This document shows, piece by piece, positions 1-12,700 of a DNA stretch of 64,000 bases; position 1 is the first letter of the stretch; each line of letters opens with the position of its first letter. Origin of the DNA: Pseudorasbora parva. Its lineage: Eukaryota > Chordata > Actinopteri > Cypriniformes > Gobionidae. Where the stretch lies: positions 43,547,220 to 43,611,219 of the forward strand of contig NC_090190.1 of the NCBI RefSeq assembly GCF_024679245.1, given 5' to 3'. The notes under the pieces were generated by a model, which worked only from the letters and a program-made list of their open reading frames with translations, did not search any database and was not told the DNA's origin. The position numbers and the translations under genes were made by a program.

Positions 1-89
1 CTCTGCCAGCTGGTGAGTGTTTCACTCAGATCTGAGAACAGTATAATTTTAAACATGAGTGTGTGCTGTAGTATCTAACGCCCTATTTA

Positions 90-97
90 CCCTGCAG
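90..97 (+). promoter_or_regulatory. lingo4: Splice acceptor of the lingo4-like coding exon
   Basis: The sequence CCCTGCAG follows a short pyrimidine-rich run and precedes the exon by 12 nt before the chosen ATG. This places any 5'UTR exon left of the window. Confidence 0.6.
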
Positions 98-109
98 GCG
101 GGTCTCCAG

Positions 110-1921
110 ATGTGTGTGGCTGCTGATTGGAGGAGGCTGTACTGGTGGGCGGTGCTCCAGTGGGTAGTGGGTGTGGCTCTCTCAGGGCCGTGCGCCCAGC
201 GCTGCGACTGTCTTCCAAAGCTCCCGATCGTTAATTGCTCATCCAGGCAAATGGTGTCTGTTCCCGAGGGCATTCCAGACGACACCCGGACCCTCGACCT
301 AACCAGAAATCACCTGAAGACTCTGGCGCGGCGGCGGTTCTCTGAACTCGCGCAGTTACGCGAACTGGACCTCAGCGACAACTTGGTGATGGTAATCGAA
401 GTCGAAGCCTTCGCCGGCCTGCAGAACCTCGTCACACTGAGACTGTCCCGCAACCGGCTGAAGATCATCCCGGTTGGAGCCTTCTCCGGCCTTCCAAGCG
501 TCCAGCTCCTGGACATCAGCCAAAACGAGATACTGGTGTTCCTAGATGACATGTTCCGAGAAATGGCAGCCCTGCGGAAGCTGGAAGCCAGCGGGAACGA
601 GCTGGTGTTCGTCTCGAACCGCGCATTCAGCGGCTTGTCCGAGCTGCGAGAGCTGAATCTGGATCGGGAGAACCTGACTTCGGTTCCAATCGAGGCTTTA
701 TCCGATCTCTCCGGACTCGTGCAGCTTCGCCTCTCCAGACTCGGGCTGAGCACACTACCCAATAACTCCTTCCGCCAGCTTGGGCGTCTTCAGGAGCTCC
801 GGGTTTCCCACTGTCCCTCGTTGGACTCTCTAGCTGGGAACAGTTTAATCGGACTCAATCTCACCTCGCTTACGCTCAGCCACTGCAATCTGAGCTCCGT
901 TCCGTACTCTCCACTGCATCACCTTGTGTACCTGCAATACCTGGATTTATCCCACAATCCCATCACCACAATCCTTCCCAATCTCCTCGGGGATTTGCTG
1001 CGCCTTCAAGAGCTGCATTTAGTCGGCGCCGGACTCTTGCACATCGAACCGGGTGCTTTCCGTAACCTTGCCGTTTTCCGGCTCCTAAACGTTGCGGAAA
1101 ACCGTTTGGTGACTTTGGAGGAGTCGGCGTTCCAGTTTGTTGGCACGTTGGAGGTTCTTCGGATGGACGGGAACCCGCTCGCGTGCGATTGTCGATTGCT
1201 TTGGGTGATGCGGAGACGCCTCCGGCTTGACTTCGGCAGACGTTCGCCCGCCTGCGGCTCACCTGTGCAGGTGCAAGGCCGGATGTTCCGGGATTTCACG
1301 GAGGACGAGCTTCCCAGGGTTTTCACTTGCCGAAACGCTCGGATTCTGAGTCGTAAGCCGCAGGACGTTCGGACGGACGAAGGACACACGGTTCTGTTCT
1401 TCTGCGAGGCAGATGGAGACCCAGAGCCAGCAATCACGTGGCTGAATCCGAAGCGCTCCGTCCTCAGCAGCTCCGGGAGGATCCGTGTCCTTCCCAACGG
1501 GACTCTGGAGGTGCGTTATGCACAAGTCCAGGATAGCGGATACTACCTTTGCATCGCCTCGAACGCCGCGGGGAACGATAGCGTCTCCATGAGTCTACGG
1601 GTCCGCGGTTTTCCGGCGTCCACACGAAACCGTTCCGGTCCCTTTTTCTTGGAAGGCTGGAGCTTCACATCCGGCCACGCTTCGGTCAACGGATCCCAAC
1701 CGTTCCCCTTCGACGTGAAGACTCTGGTGATCGCTGTGACCATGGGCTTCCTATCGTTCCTGAGCTCCGTGGCCGTCTGTTTCATCTTCATGTTTTTATG
1801 GAGTCAGAGCAAAGGACAGATCAAACACACGGCAACTATAGACTTCGTCCCGCGCAGCACCGCGTCGGCCGGAGGACGGGCGAACGCGGAGACAGGAAAG
1901 TTCACCATGAAGCTTATCTGA
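110..1921 (+). CDS. lingo4: LINGO-family leucine-rich repeat and Ig transmembrane protein (lingo4-like)
   Basis: Encodes a 603-residue type I membrane protein of the LINGO family, neuronal cell-surface proteins whose best-known member (LINGO1) restrains axon growth and myelination. I start at the ATG at 110 because a splice acceptor (CCCTGCAG, ending 97) lies just upstream, so the upstream in-frame ATG at 59 is intronic. Visible in order: hydrophobic signal segment (about residues 10-25), cysteine-rich LRR N-cap (C28, C32, C34), about a dozen LRRs, LRR C-cap beginning NPLACDCRLLW (about 353-405), one Ig-like domain with its cysteine pair (about 431 and 480, YYLCIAS), a transmembrane helix (about 538-564) and a short basic tail ending KFTMKLI. 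Several N-x-S/T sites are present. Having one large coding exon is typical of LINGO genes. The phrases FRLLNVAENRLVTLEESAF and LDFGRRSPAC favour LINGO4, while the juxtamembrane FPFDVKTL resembles LINGO1, so the paralogue is less certain than the family. It converges on syngap1. Confidence 0.9.
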   Translation: MCVAADWRRLYWWAVLQWVVGVALSGPCAQRCDCLPKLPIVNCSSRQMVSVPEGIPDDTRTLDLTRNHLKTLARRRFSELAQLRELDLSDNLVMVIEVEAFAGLQNLVTLRLSRNRLKIIPVGAFSGLPSVQLLDISQNEILVFLDDMFREMAALRKLEASGNELVFVSNRAFSGLSELRELNLDRENLTSVPIEALSDLSGLVQLRLSRLGLSTLPNNSFRQLGRLQELRVSHCPSLDSLAGNSLIGLNLTSLTLSHCNLSSVPYSPLHHLVYLQYLDLSHNPITTILPNLLGDLLRLQELHLVGAGLLHIEPGAFRNLAVFRLLNVAENRLVTLEESAFQFVGTLEVLRMDGNPLACDCRLLWVMRRRLRLDFGRRSPACGSPVQVQGRMFRDFTEDELPRVFTCRNARILSRKPQDVRTDEGHTVLFFCEADGDPEPAITWLNPKRSVLSSSGRIRVLPNGTLEVRYAQVQDSGYYLCIASNAAGNDSVSMSLRVRGFPASTRNRSGPFFLEGWSFTSGHASVNGSQPFPFDVKTLVIAVTMGFLSFLSSVAVCFIFMFLWSQSKGQIKHTATIDFVPRSTASAGGRANAETGKFTMKLI

Positions 1922-2653
1922 AACCATAGACTGCAAAAAAATACGGACGTAGCATTCCAAAGAGCCGTTCTGAAGCTTAAAGTAAAGTCTAGCTGGCCGT
2001 CGTCACGCCTGGATAACAGAAAATGGGCAAAGAGGCGGGATGTGGGCGGAGCTTAGGTAATGCAATGACTAACAGACAGCAGACAAACGGCTATCCACCT
2101 GTCACTCAAAGTGGCCATGCGCTTAAATAAGCACTTTAAGGATTTATATAATGTAAACGAATGAGTTATAAAAAAAATCACCCCCTCCCGTCACGAAGGG
2201 CAAAATTAGCTGTATAGACTAAAACCACAATTTGTCCCAGACTGTAAACATGTGTTTTTCTGCTGTAAAGTTGGGAATTTTAACATGGGGCTCAATGAGA
2301 TTCTGCTCCTTCTGGAGCCGCTCTAGTGGCCAGTCAATGAACTGCAGTTTAAATTACTTCCGTATCGGCTTCAACAGAAACTGAGGGAGGAGCCTCTTGT
2401 CTGAAACTCAACAAGGTGCTATATGAACACACGTTTCCCGAGCTCCGCGTCTTCCTCAGGACTTCTGTCTTGTTCACAAACATCGAAACATTCTTCAATC
2501 AAGATACATTTACTTGGAGAAGCTAAATTCTCGTTTTCTGAGAAAACGATCAAAATTAAGTGAGATTGTGGGTTATTATAGTTAGCTGAAACTAAAACTA
2601 AAACCAAGCATTTTTGTTGGTTGAAATGAAATAAAATATAAAAAACTTAAAGG
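1922..2653 (+). other. Probable 3'UTR and flank of lingo4, no gene seen
   Basis: Unique-looking sequence with no recognisable coding or RNA gene. It probably contains the lingo4 3'UTR. No polyadenylation site could be assigned with confidence; ATAAA-like motifs occur near 2630-2640. Confidence 0.4.
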
Positions 2654-3432
2654 GGATGTATCATGCAAAATTCACTTTTAGGTGTCTGAACACTAATTTG
2701 TGTTAGAAGTGTGTGTTAACCACCCTATAATGGTAAAAATGCCCCCACTACTTTTTTTTAAACCCCATAAATAATAAGCAGTGTCTCAGAATGACCTGTT
2801 TGCAGATTATGTCCAATGTGATGTAACATATGCTTAGACCCCGCCCACAACTACAGACAGACTGCCCTATTAGCATAGACCCGCCCATGACTGCTAACGA
2901 CCTCTGCCCCATTACCATAGACCTCGTCCACGACTGCTGACTAACTCCGCCCTATTCGCAGAGACCCCACCCATGACTGCTGTTGGACTGCCCTATTAGC
3001 ATAGACCACACCCACTGCTGCTGACAGACTCAACCCTATTAGCATAGACCTTGTCCACGACTGCTGACTGACTCCGCCCTATTAGCATAGACCACGCCCA
3101 CTACTGCTGACAGACTCCACCCTATTAGCATAGACCCCACCCATGACTGCTGATGGACTCCGCCCTATAAGCATAGACCCCACCCATGACTTCTTATAGA
3201 CTCCACCCTATATTGACCCCGCCCACTACTCCGCCCTATTAGCAGCAACTCATTTACATTTAAAGATACATGCACAAAAACAGCACGTGTTTTTCCTTCC
3301 ACTCAAAAATTGGCATTTACAACATGATATAATAAATGATATCAGATGACACTTCACACACACATTCTGGAGACACAGAGACTTATATAACATCCTGTAA
3401 AGAGGAGCATAATAAGTTCCCTTTAAACTTTA
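2654..3432. repeat. Dispersed repeat with internal ~43-bp tandem units
   Basis: The block starts with a sequence that looks like a common fish dispersed element (GGGGATGTATCATGCAAAAT). From about 2838 to 3245 it contains about nine diverged units built on CCCTATTAGCATAGACC followed by CGCCCATGACTGCTGA. Units differ from one another at many positions, so the array is old or was never homogenised. No coding potential. Confidence 0.6.
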
Positions 3433-4695
3433 ATTAATTAATAAACTTTTTTATTTTAGTGCCGCTATTATAGCAAAATTTCTCATTTTCATTCAGTTTT
3501 ACTTGTGGTAATAAAATTACTCGAGTTAGAACTGAAATAAAAAAAAATATATAGACATTTAAATTAAAAATAAACATATATATATTACATTTGAAAACTG
3601 TAAATATACAAAATAACACTATTGAATGTAACTGATATACTAAAATGCCAGATTTAATTTTCTCAGTTAGAGAAATAAACTTTTCTCTATTATTTTTCAG
3701 CATAAACTACCTTCATTTTGATCAGTTTCTCAAAATAGTTTGGTGATATTAGAAAATGTTTCTCAGATTTATGCATATGTTTGATGATAATGAGCTTTAA
3801 ATCGAGCGTTCATCTGTTGGCGGCATGAATGCATGTGCATGAGAACACAACAGGACAGAAGATCTCAGGTTATTAATCTCAGACTGATATTCAGAGATAT
3901 TACATGCGTGGCATCTCAGGTGTGTGTGTGTGTGAATGTCTGGACCTGTGCATGTGTTTGATGAACGTGTGTTTGCTTTAAATCCCATATTTATGCATTT
4001 ACACACACACATATATATTTATATATATATATGCAATCCACCTCAGAGCAATACCGTCCCATCATGCACTGCTGTTTATTACCATAATAATCGTTGTTTA
4101 AGATTCTGCCAGTTCTCTCTTTAACTCATTTTAGTGTCAGATTTGAGGAATCTCTGAATTGGTTTGTTTGCAGATATTAAAATGCTCTTTTTGGAAATAT
4201 CAGGGTTTGTGTGTCATCATTTGTAGTGTGTTCTAGACTTTGAGAACAGCTGCGTGGTTAAATATTTATATTTTTGGGTTGGTTTGTTTTAAATGATCCA
4301 TTTAGCTGAAAAACGGCTGAGTCTTCTTATTTAATGACAGTCAATCAGTTTTTCTGTTAGAAATGATTGCCAAACGCATTAAAGTTACATGAAACCGTTT
4401 GTTTGATCTAGTGCTTTATTCATAAAGGCCAACATGCATCTGAATATAATCTTTTGCAAAGTTTTGGGTCAGTTTTTCTGTCTTTTTTTGGGAAAGAACT
4501 TAAAGAAATGAGTACATTTATTGAGCAAAGATGCATTAAATTGATCAAAAGTGACTGTAAAGACATTGATAATGTTACAAACGCTTTATATTTCAGATAA
4601 ATGCTGTTCATCAAAGAATCCTGAAAAACAGATAATAATCAGAAATGTTTATTAGAATGATTTCCGACAGATTATGTCACACTGAAGTCTGGATA
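3433..4695. other. AT-rich intergenic DNA, nothing recognised
   Basis: AT-rich sequence with short open frames only. A few CA and TA dinucleotide runs occur near 3920-4030. No gene, RNA or transposon termini were recognised. Confidence 0.4.
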
Positions 4696-4731
4696 TATAT
4701 ATATATATATTTTTAAATATATTTGTAAAAA

Positions 4732-4814
<83 letters not shown>

Positions 4815-5059
4815 CAAGATTTTTATTATTAATATATTTTATCTTTATATACATTTATATTTTTAATATTTATTTTTTAATATATTTTTTATATCTATAT
4901 TTTTGTATATATATTTTATTTATGTTTTTATATATTTATTTATATATATTTATATTATATATATTTGTATATTTATTTATATTTTTTGTATATTTGTTTA
5001 ATATACTTAAATATATATATATGTTTTTGTAATATATTTTTATAATTATATATTAATAT

Positions 5060-5099
<40 letters not shown>

Positions 5100-5140
5100 T
5101 AAATATATATATAATATTTTAATATATATTTATATTTTTT
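4696..5140. repeat. TA dinucleotide microsatellite and AT-rich decay products
   Basis: A pure TA run covers roughly 4736-4811, followed by degenerate TATATTT-type sequence up to about 5140, with a second purer TA patch at 5062-5101. The tyrosine/isoleucine open frame across it is an artefact. Confidence 0.85.
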
Positions 5141-5535
5141 GTAAAGGTTCATTATCTGAGACCTTTCTACATGTGGTGTTAGTTTGTATTGTTTAACATC
5201 TAAAACATGTTTGTCCCTTATCTCAAGAATCAGTGATATTTAATCAAACAAATGCAGCCTCGGTGTACATAAGAGACTTATTGCAAAACATTAATAATCT
5301 TACCTGTGTGTGTCTCGAAGACTGTCGTCTTCCTCGTGTGTGTGTGTGTGTGTGTGATGAGCTCGCGCGACGGAAGCACTGGCGCCCCCTGCGGACCAGC
5401 GCGACACATCACAGGCTTTCAGCGGTCATTATATCGTGTGTGTGTGTGTGTGTTATTCTGAAACTCATCCGTCGCCTTTAACACGTGCTTTGGCAGTTTA
5501 TGTAGAGACGGGTTGCTGTTGTATTTGTGTTTGAA

Positions 5536-5955
5536 GCGTTAAAGGGATAGTTCACTTTGAAATTAAATGTTGATATGTTTTATCTTACCTCATGGGCATC
5601 CGAGATGGAGGAGTATTTGTTTCCCCAGTAATTTAAATTTGGATCATTTTAGCTCAAAGCGTTCTTGTCTGTGCCTCACATAATGCAGGTCTATGGTCAC
5701 CACCTCAAAGAGCAGACACAGAGAAGTCCAAATTAAACAATCCCCCATCGGAAGTACACACTGATGGCCTAAGACACGCAACGAGCGGTGTGTGTGAGAA
5801 AACCAACAGTATTTATATCGTTTAACGAAACACGCACGCGTGCCCTCGGATCAGTCGGAGTGGTGTCATTTCTTTTCCACTGAAGAAAGAAAGCATGAAC
5901 ATCTGGGATGAGGAAACTATCAGGACATTTTCATTCTGAAGTGAACTCACAGCTC
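5536..5955. mobile_element. MITE-like element with short terminal inverted repeats
   Basis: The left end reads AGGGATAGTTCACTTTGAA and the right end carries the inverted partner TTCTGAAGTGAAC near 5935-5948. The GGGATAGTTCAC type of terminus is very common on non-autonomous fish DNA transposons. No transposase frame is present. Exact ends and target duplication were not resolved. Confidence 0.5.
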
Positions 5956-6071
5956 CTGTAGATATTCATACATGTGTTTATGTTTAGAGACGCGCGATTA
6001 ATGTTCACGGAGCGCCGTCGACTGTTCCAATATGGCGGACGGATAATGAGGCATAACATTGTGACCTGATA

Positions 6072-6343
6072 TTGTGAGAAAAATGCTTTTCTTACTTAGT
6101 ATTTCTGTCTTGCTTCTAGTCCAAACATCTAAAAATTCTTAAAACAAGAAGTATTTACTAGACAAGCAAAAGTAATTGTCTTGTTTTGGGAAAAAATAAC
6201 TCAAAATGAAGAGAGTTTTTGCTTTAAATAAGATAAATAATCTGCCAATGAGGTGAGAAAAATTGTTTTAAGAATTGTTAGATGTTTGGACTAGAAACAA
6301 GACAAAAATACTGAATAAGAAAAGCATTTTTTGCAGTGTGGTC
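6072..6343. mobile_element. Fold-back element, copy 1
   Basis: The left arm (CTTACTTAGTATTTCTGTCT) is matched in inverted orientation by the right arm (AGACAAAAATACTGAATAAG). The core contains AAGTAATTGTCTTGTTTTGG and ATAATCTGCCAATGAGGTGA. Two longer copies occur at about 52940-53941 and 57028-57437, so this is a dispersed non-autonomous family. Confidence 0.7.
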
Positions 6344-6545
6344 CTCCTGACCTGTCGAGGCATGGACCCCTGAAGGTGTGCTGTGGTTTCTCGCACCAAG
6401 ATGTTAGCAGCAGATCCTTTAAGTCCTGTAAGTTGTGAGCTGGGGCCTCCATGGATCGGACTTGTTTGTTCAGCTCATCCCACAGATGCTCGATTGGATT
6501 GAGATCTGGGGAATCTGGAGGCCGAGTCGACCCTGTCGCCCGCTC
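6344..6545 (-). pseudogene. Tc1-like transposase fragment (C-terminal part)
   Basis: The - strand carries the nucleotide equivalent of the Tc1-family DDE C-terminus: PDLNPIEHLWDE, then a stretch matching NLQDLKDLLLTSWC and QHTFRG-like residues. It is the same family as the fragments at 23145, 47233 and 54190. It begins directly after the fold-back element at 6343 and ends at a sharp junction, so it is a severely truncated copy. Confidence 0.7.
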
Positions 6546-7885
6546 ACCACCAGTCCGAAAATGATGAATTAAGTATGTGCATATTTTAGTCTAATGAGAT
6601 GATGCGTCCAATAAAACACACGTCGTTTGTTAAGCATGTATATATTTATTTATTCGTTTGTTGAAATATTTAAAGTTTTGTAATATTTCCCCAGAAAAAT
6701 GTAAACTTCTCCATATTCACAAAAAGAAAGACATTTCTGTTTATCAATCATTGTCAATAAAATGAAATTCATAATTACAATAATAATCATATTCGAATAT
6801 AATATCTTTATAATAATAATAATATGAACATTCAAAACATCACTCCATATTCAGAGATGCTCCACTCTAGAATCGACGAATCTCCCGCATTCGAGAATAT
6901 TTCCATGGGTTAATATATAAATATATACATCCTACGCTCCTGAAGCGGGTCAGGGGTCAGGGGTCAACGCTATGGCTTGTCCGTGTCTATGGCTAAATTG
7001 GCGGGTGGCTCCCGTTTATCATGAAGAGAAACTCATAGCATAACTAGTGCTACGCGATGGGAAAACACACGAACTGACCCCTGTACACACACCATGGCGG
7101 TTTATTACCGCATCCTTCGCCTTATTGAAATCTGCGTCTCCATGGCGACACGAGCGTGTGTTCGGCCAATCGGAGCGCAGTATGGGAACTGTAGGCACAG
7201 AAACACTGTTCATCATCATGTTTTCATAACTATTATTACCTGAAATGCAGACAAAAGTAATACTTCCAACGAAAAAAGGTAAATCAAGAGTAAAGTAAGA
7301 GACTAAAGCCCCAGCGAAGCAGCTACTGGCGTATATGAGTATCATCCATCAAACACCGAGAAAAGAGAAAAACTCAAGCGACTTAAGATGAGAGAAACCT
7401 CCGGTCTGGACTCTATGTACAGAAATCAGCAGCCGAGTGTGTGTGTGTGTGTGTGTGAAGCACCCGAGAGCCGCACACACACTGGAGGAAGCACCCACAT
7501 TAAACATATTATGCACTATCAGTATCAATAATAATCTCCAATCTGCTTTATTTGTAAATCTCCTTTTAAGGGTTAAATTAAATGTTAATCATGTCCAAAG
7601 TCATGAAACTTATTTAATTTAACAAAAATATATTACAAGTTTAACCCCCCCCCCCCATTCTGTTTTAATGGTTAAGTACATTTTAGTAATAAAAAACGTC
7701 AAATTAATTAAAATCACATAATTTTTTTCCCTCCAAATGAAATGTTTCCTGCTCATTTGAATGTTAAATTAAACACTCTTAATCAAAAATGCATGTCTAA
7801 TTGACTGAATTTCATTTTTAAGGGTTAAATTAAATGCTAGTAATGTCCAAAGTCATGAAACTTATATAATTTAACAGAAAAAGCA
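6546..7885. other. Intergenic DNA, no gene recognised
   Basis: AT-rich sequence with a GT run at 7437-7457. A direct duplication of about 65 bp (beginning AAGGGTTAAATTAAATG) occurs at about 7565 and again at about 7818. The 108-codon frame on the - strand near 7019-7345 shows no recognisable domain and I do not call it a gene. Confidence 0.4.
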
Positions 7886-8007
7886 CACACACACACACAC
7901 ACACGTTTCTTTGTTTTTGTGAAATGTGGGGATATTCCATAATAGTGGTTTTTATACTGTACAAACGGCATTTTTTGTATCCCCTACACTGCCCCTAAAC
8001 CTACCCA

Positions 8008-8045
<38 letters not shown>

Positions 8046-8141
8046 TTTTTGTGACATATGGGGACATTCCATAGGCGTAATGGTTTTTATACTGTACAAA
8101 CCGCATATTCTATCCCCTTACACTGCCCCTAAACCTACCCA

Positions 8142-8195
<54 letters not shown>

Positions 8196-8330
8196 CCTCC
8201 TGTATGATTTATAAGCCTTTTGTAAAGTGGGGCCATGGGTAATGTCCTCATATTTCACCCTCTCCTGTAATACCTGTGTCATACCCATGGCATTATACAC
8301 ATTTGGGTCCTCATATGTCACAAAAACATG
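7886..8330. repeat. CA microsatellites with the linked cyprinid-type dispersed unit
   Basis: Three CA runs alternate with copies of a conserved unit containing GGTTTTTATACTGTACAAAC and CACTGCCCCTAAACCTACCC. The same unit recurs beside CA or GT runs at about 38560-38880, 45045-45240, 45830, 46200-46280 and 47770-47878. The CA run therefore seems to be an integral part of a mobile or duplicated unit rather than an independent microsatellite. Confidence 0.7.
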
Positions 8331-8564
8331 CACACACACTCTGTCCTCACAGATGAGCATGGAGTAAAGCCAGTGTCCGACTCAAGTCTGTTTTTGCCCC
8401 GGTGTTCCCATTGGAGCTCTGTAGGCACGGAGAGGAGGAGAGCCCGCCCCCGCTCGGGATTCTGAGCGTCTGATTGGCTCAGAGAATCAAGCCCCTCAAC
8501 ACATCGTTTGAAAAAAAACATCTGTTATTGAGTCATTATTAGGAAGTTGAGGCTGCAACTGATC

Positions 8565-8853
8565 AAACACACACACACACACACACACACTCACGTACAC
8601 AAACACACTCCTGCAGTAAAGAGAGAGAGAGAGAGAGAGAGGGATGATAGGAAGATAATGAAGGTCATGCGGTCTCTCTCTCTCCATCTGCGTTGATTTT
8701 CTTTGTGCTATCGGTGTGATTGTTTCGGCCTCGAGATGCTGATTGTCGTCCATTTGGCTCAAAAAAGACAAAGACAGCAGGAGAGAGAGACACATCTGAG
8801 AAATATATATTCATATATCACGTATATACACATATATATACTCTCAGCGTGTG

Positions 8854-8891
<38 letters not shown>

Positions 8892-8905
8892 AGAGAAAGA
8901 AAGAC
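8565..8905. repeat. CA and GA simple repeats
   Basis: CA runs lie at 8568-8590 and GA runs at 8621-8641 and 8858-8890, separated by unique sequence. No gene was recognised between 8331 and 9060. Confidence 0.7.
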
Positions 8906-9059
8906 TGTTTTTGTAGAGTTGGTCGTCCTGCTCAGGCTCCGCCTCTCTCTTCTCTCTCAGCCAATCATCAGACATTCCTGGGTTGAGGTTCAACCAATCA
9001 CATGTCCTCTAGTCCTGCACGGGCCAATCATGTTCCAGAGTGGGCGCCATAAATCGGCT

Positions 9060-9699
9060 GCGGGGGGGAAAGAGAAGCCAAAGGTCAGGGTTATCATCGT
9101 CAAAATAAAACGATCACAATCAATATTTCATAACAGCAAACATAAGTTTAAGTTAAAACACTAGCTAGACATAAATAGCTCAAATAGCAAAAAATCACCA
9201 ATAAGAGAGTCAATAAACCTCATCACAACAGGAATAATTAATTCGGTCATCACATTTAAATGCATTCGAAATAAAGCCGTGTGGATAAAACATGACACGG
9301 ATGATCAGTGAGAGCTTGACGTGAATAAATGACGACGGACACGATGAGGCGAGTCAAAATATATATCATATCTATATATACTCTCCATCAGCCAATCACA
9401 GGCCTTCCCTCTGAGGACGTGCTGTCACTGTCAGCCAATCACAGGCCAGCCAGCGCAGGACACGCCCCCATCACTCATTCACTGATGCGGCACACACCAA
9501 CAAAACACCAATTATAATTATATAAAGCTCCATTCACACAACAACCATAAGTTATGTTATTTTAATAAACCAGCAGAGTCCACACCACAACAGAGCGATC
9601 TTTTCCAGCCGATGAACGATAAAAACACTTACAGCCAATCAGAATCCTGCTTAAAAGAGCTCCATTTAAAGGGACAGACGGCAAAACTGCTGCGCTTAT
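9060..9699. other. Intergenic or intronic DNA, no gene recognised
   Basis: Contains two short direct repeats of CAGCCAATCACAGGCC near 9390 and 9433 and related CCAATCA motifs. The missing 3' exon(s) of syngap1 should lie downstream of 13448 on the - strand, possibly here, but I could not identify them. Confidence 0.35.
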
Positions 9700-9719
9700 A
9701 ATAAACAGAACAATATCGG

Positions 9720-12700
9720 CACTATACTTATCGATACATTTACTGTTATAGTTATCACTAAAGTAATCATTATAGTGTCACTATAGTTATCATTATATTT
9801 ATCGTTACAGTTATCACTATAGTTATCGTTATTAATATCACTATAGTTATCGGTATAGTTATCAATATCACTATAGTTATCGGTATAGTTATCAATATCA
9901 CTATAGTTATCGGTATAGTTATTATTATCACTATAGTTATCATTATATTTATCGTTACAGTTATCACTATAGTTATCGTTATTAATATCACTATAGTTAT
10001 CGGTATAGTTATCAATATCACTATAGTTATCGGTATAGTTATCAATATCACTATAGTTATCGGTATAGTTATTATTATCACTATAGTTATCGTTATTATT
10101 ATCACTATAGTTATCGTTATTATTATCACTATAGTTATCGGTATAGTTATTATTATCACTATAGTAATCGTTATTATTATCACTATAGTTATCGGTATAG
10201 TTATTATTATCACTATAGTTATCGTTATTATTATCACTATAGTTATCGTTATTATTATCACTATAGTTATCGGTATAGTTATTATTATCACTATAGTTAT
10301 CGGTATAGTTATTATTATCACTATAGTTATCGGCATAGTTATTATTATCACTATAGTTATCGGTAGAGTTATTAGTATCACTATAGTTATCGGTATAGTT
10401 ATTATTATCACTATAGTTATCGGTATAGTTATTATTATCACTATAGTTATCGGTATAGTTATTATCATCACTATAGTTATCGGTATAGTTATTATTATCA
10501 CTATAGTTATCGTTATTATTATCACTATAGTTATCGGTATTATTATCACTATAGTTATCGTTATTATTATCACTATAGATATCGGTATAGTTTTTTATTA
10601 TCACTATAGTTATCGTTATTATTATCACTATAGTTATCGTTATTATTATCACTATAGTTATCTGTATAGTTATTATTATCACTATAGTTATCGGTATAGT
10701 TATTATTATCACTATAGTTATCGTTATTATTATCACTATAGTTATCGGTATAGTTATTATTATCACTATAGTTATTGGTATAGTTATTACCACTATAGAT
10801 TTTGGTATAGTTATCAATATCACTATAGTTATCGGTATAGTTATTAATATCACTATAGTTATCGGTATAGTTATCAATATCACTATAGTCATCATATAGT
10901 TATTATTGTCACTATAGTTATTATTACCACTATAGTTATCGGTATTGTTATCATTATCACTATAGTTATCGGTATAGTTTTTAATATCACTATAGTTATT
11001 GTTATTATTACCACTATAGTTATCGGTATTGTTATCATTATCACTATAGTTATCGGTATAGTTTTTAATATCAATATAGTTATCGTTATTATTATCACTA
11101 TAGTTATCGGTATAGTTATTATTATCACTATAGTTATTGGTATAGTTATTATCACTATAGATTTTGGTATAGTTATCAATATCACTATAGTTATTGGTAT
11201 AGTTATTATCACTATAGATTTTGGTATAGTTATCAATATCACTATAGTTATCGGTATAGTTTTAAATATCACTATAGTCATCATATAGTTATTATTGTCA
11301 CTATAGTTATTATTACCACTATAGTTATCGGTATTGTTATCATTATCACTATAGTTATCGGTATAGTTTTTAATATCACTATAGTGATCGGTATAGTTTT
11401 TAATATCACTATAGTTATTCTTATAGTTATTATTATCACTATATTTATCGGCAGAGTTATTAATATTACTATAGTTAACGATATAGTTATTATCATCACT
11501 ATATTTATCGGCATAGTTATTATTGTCACTATAGTTATCGGTATAGTTTTTAATATCACTATAGTTATTGGTAGAGTTATTATTATCACTATAGTTATCT
11601 GTATAGTTATTAATATCACTATAGTTATCGGTATAGTTTTTAATATCACTATAGTTATTGGTAGAGTTATTATTATCACTATAGTTATCTGTATAGTTAT
11701 TATTATCACTATAGTTATCGGTATAGTTATTAATATCACTATAGTTATCGGTATATAGTTATTAATATCACTATAGTTATCGGTATAGTTATTATCATCA
11801 CTATAGTTATCGGTAGAGTTATTAATATCACTATAGTTATCGGTAGAGTTATTATTATCACTATAGTTATCGGTATAGTTATTATTATCACTAGTTATTG
11901 GTATAGTTATTATTGTCACTATAGTTATCGGTATAGTTATTAGTATCACTAGTTATCGGTATAGTTATTATTGTCACTATAGTTATCGGTATAGTTATTA
12001 TTATCACTATAGTTATCGGTATAGTTATTAGTATCACTAGTTATCGGTATAGTTATTATTGTCACTATAGTTATCGGTAGAGTTATTATTATCACTATAG
12101 TTATCGGTAGAGTTATTATTATCACTATAGTTATCGGTATAGTTATTATTATCACTATAGTTATCAGTATAGTTATTAATATCACTATAGTTATCGGTAT
12201 ATAGTTATTATCATCACTATAGTTATCGGTATAGTTATTAGTATCACTATAGTTATCGGTATAGTTATTATTATCACTATAGTTATCGGTAGAGTTATTA
12301 ATATCACTATAGTTATCGGTAGAGTTATTATTATCACTATAGTTATCGGTATAGTTATTAATATCACTATAGTTATCGGTATATAGTTATTATCATCACT
12401 ATAGTTATCGGTATAGTTATTAGTATCACTATAGTTATCGGTATAGTTATTATTATCACTATAGTTATCGGTAGAGTTATTAGTATCACTATAGTTATCG
12501 GTATAGTTATTATTGTCACTATAGTTATCGGTATAGTTATTATTATCACTATAGTTATCGGTAGAGTTATTAATATCACTATAGTTATCGGTATAGTTAT
12601 TAATATTACTATAGTTATCGGTAGAGTTATTAGTATCACTATAGTTATCGGTATAGTTATTATTATCACTATAGTTATCGGTAGAGTTATTAATATGACT

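Noticed and set aside
310..1791. Several - strand frames under lingo4
   Set aside because: Antisense shadows of the lingo4 coding exon; no domains.
7019..7345. 108-codon - strand frame as a gene
   Set aside because: No recognisable domain, composition like surrounding non-coding DNA, and no supporting splice or promoter features.
9000..9057. Candidate terminal syngap1 exon on - strand after the acceptor-like CTCTTTCCCCCCCGCAG (ends 9058)
   Set aside because: In the required phase it would encode only PIYGAHSGT before a stop, with no resemblance to known SYNGAP1 C-termini; kept as unproven.
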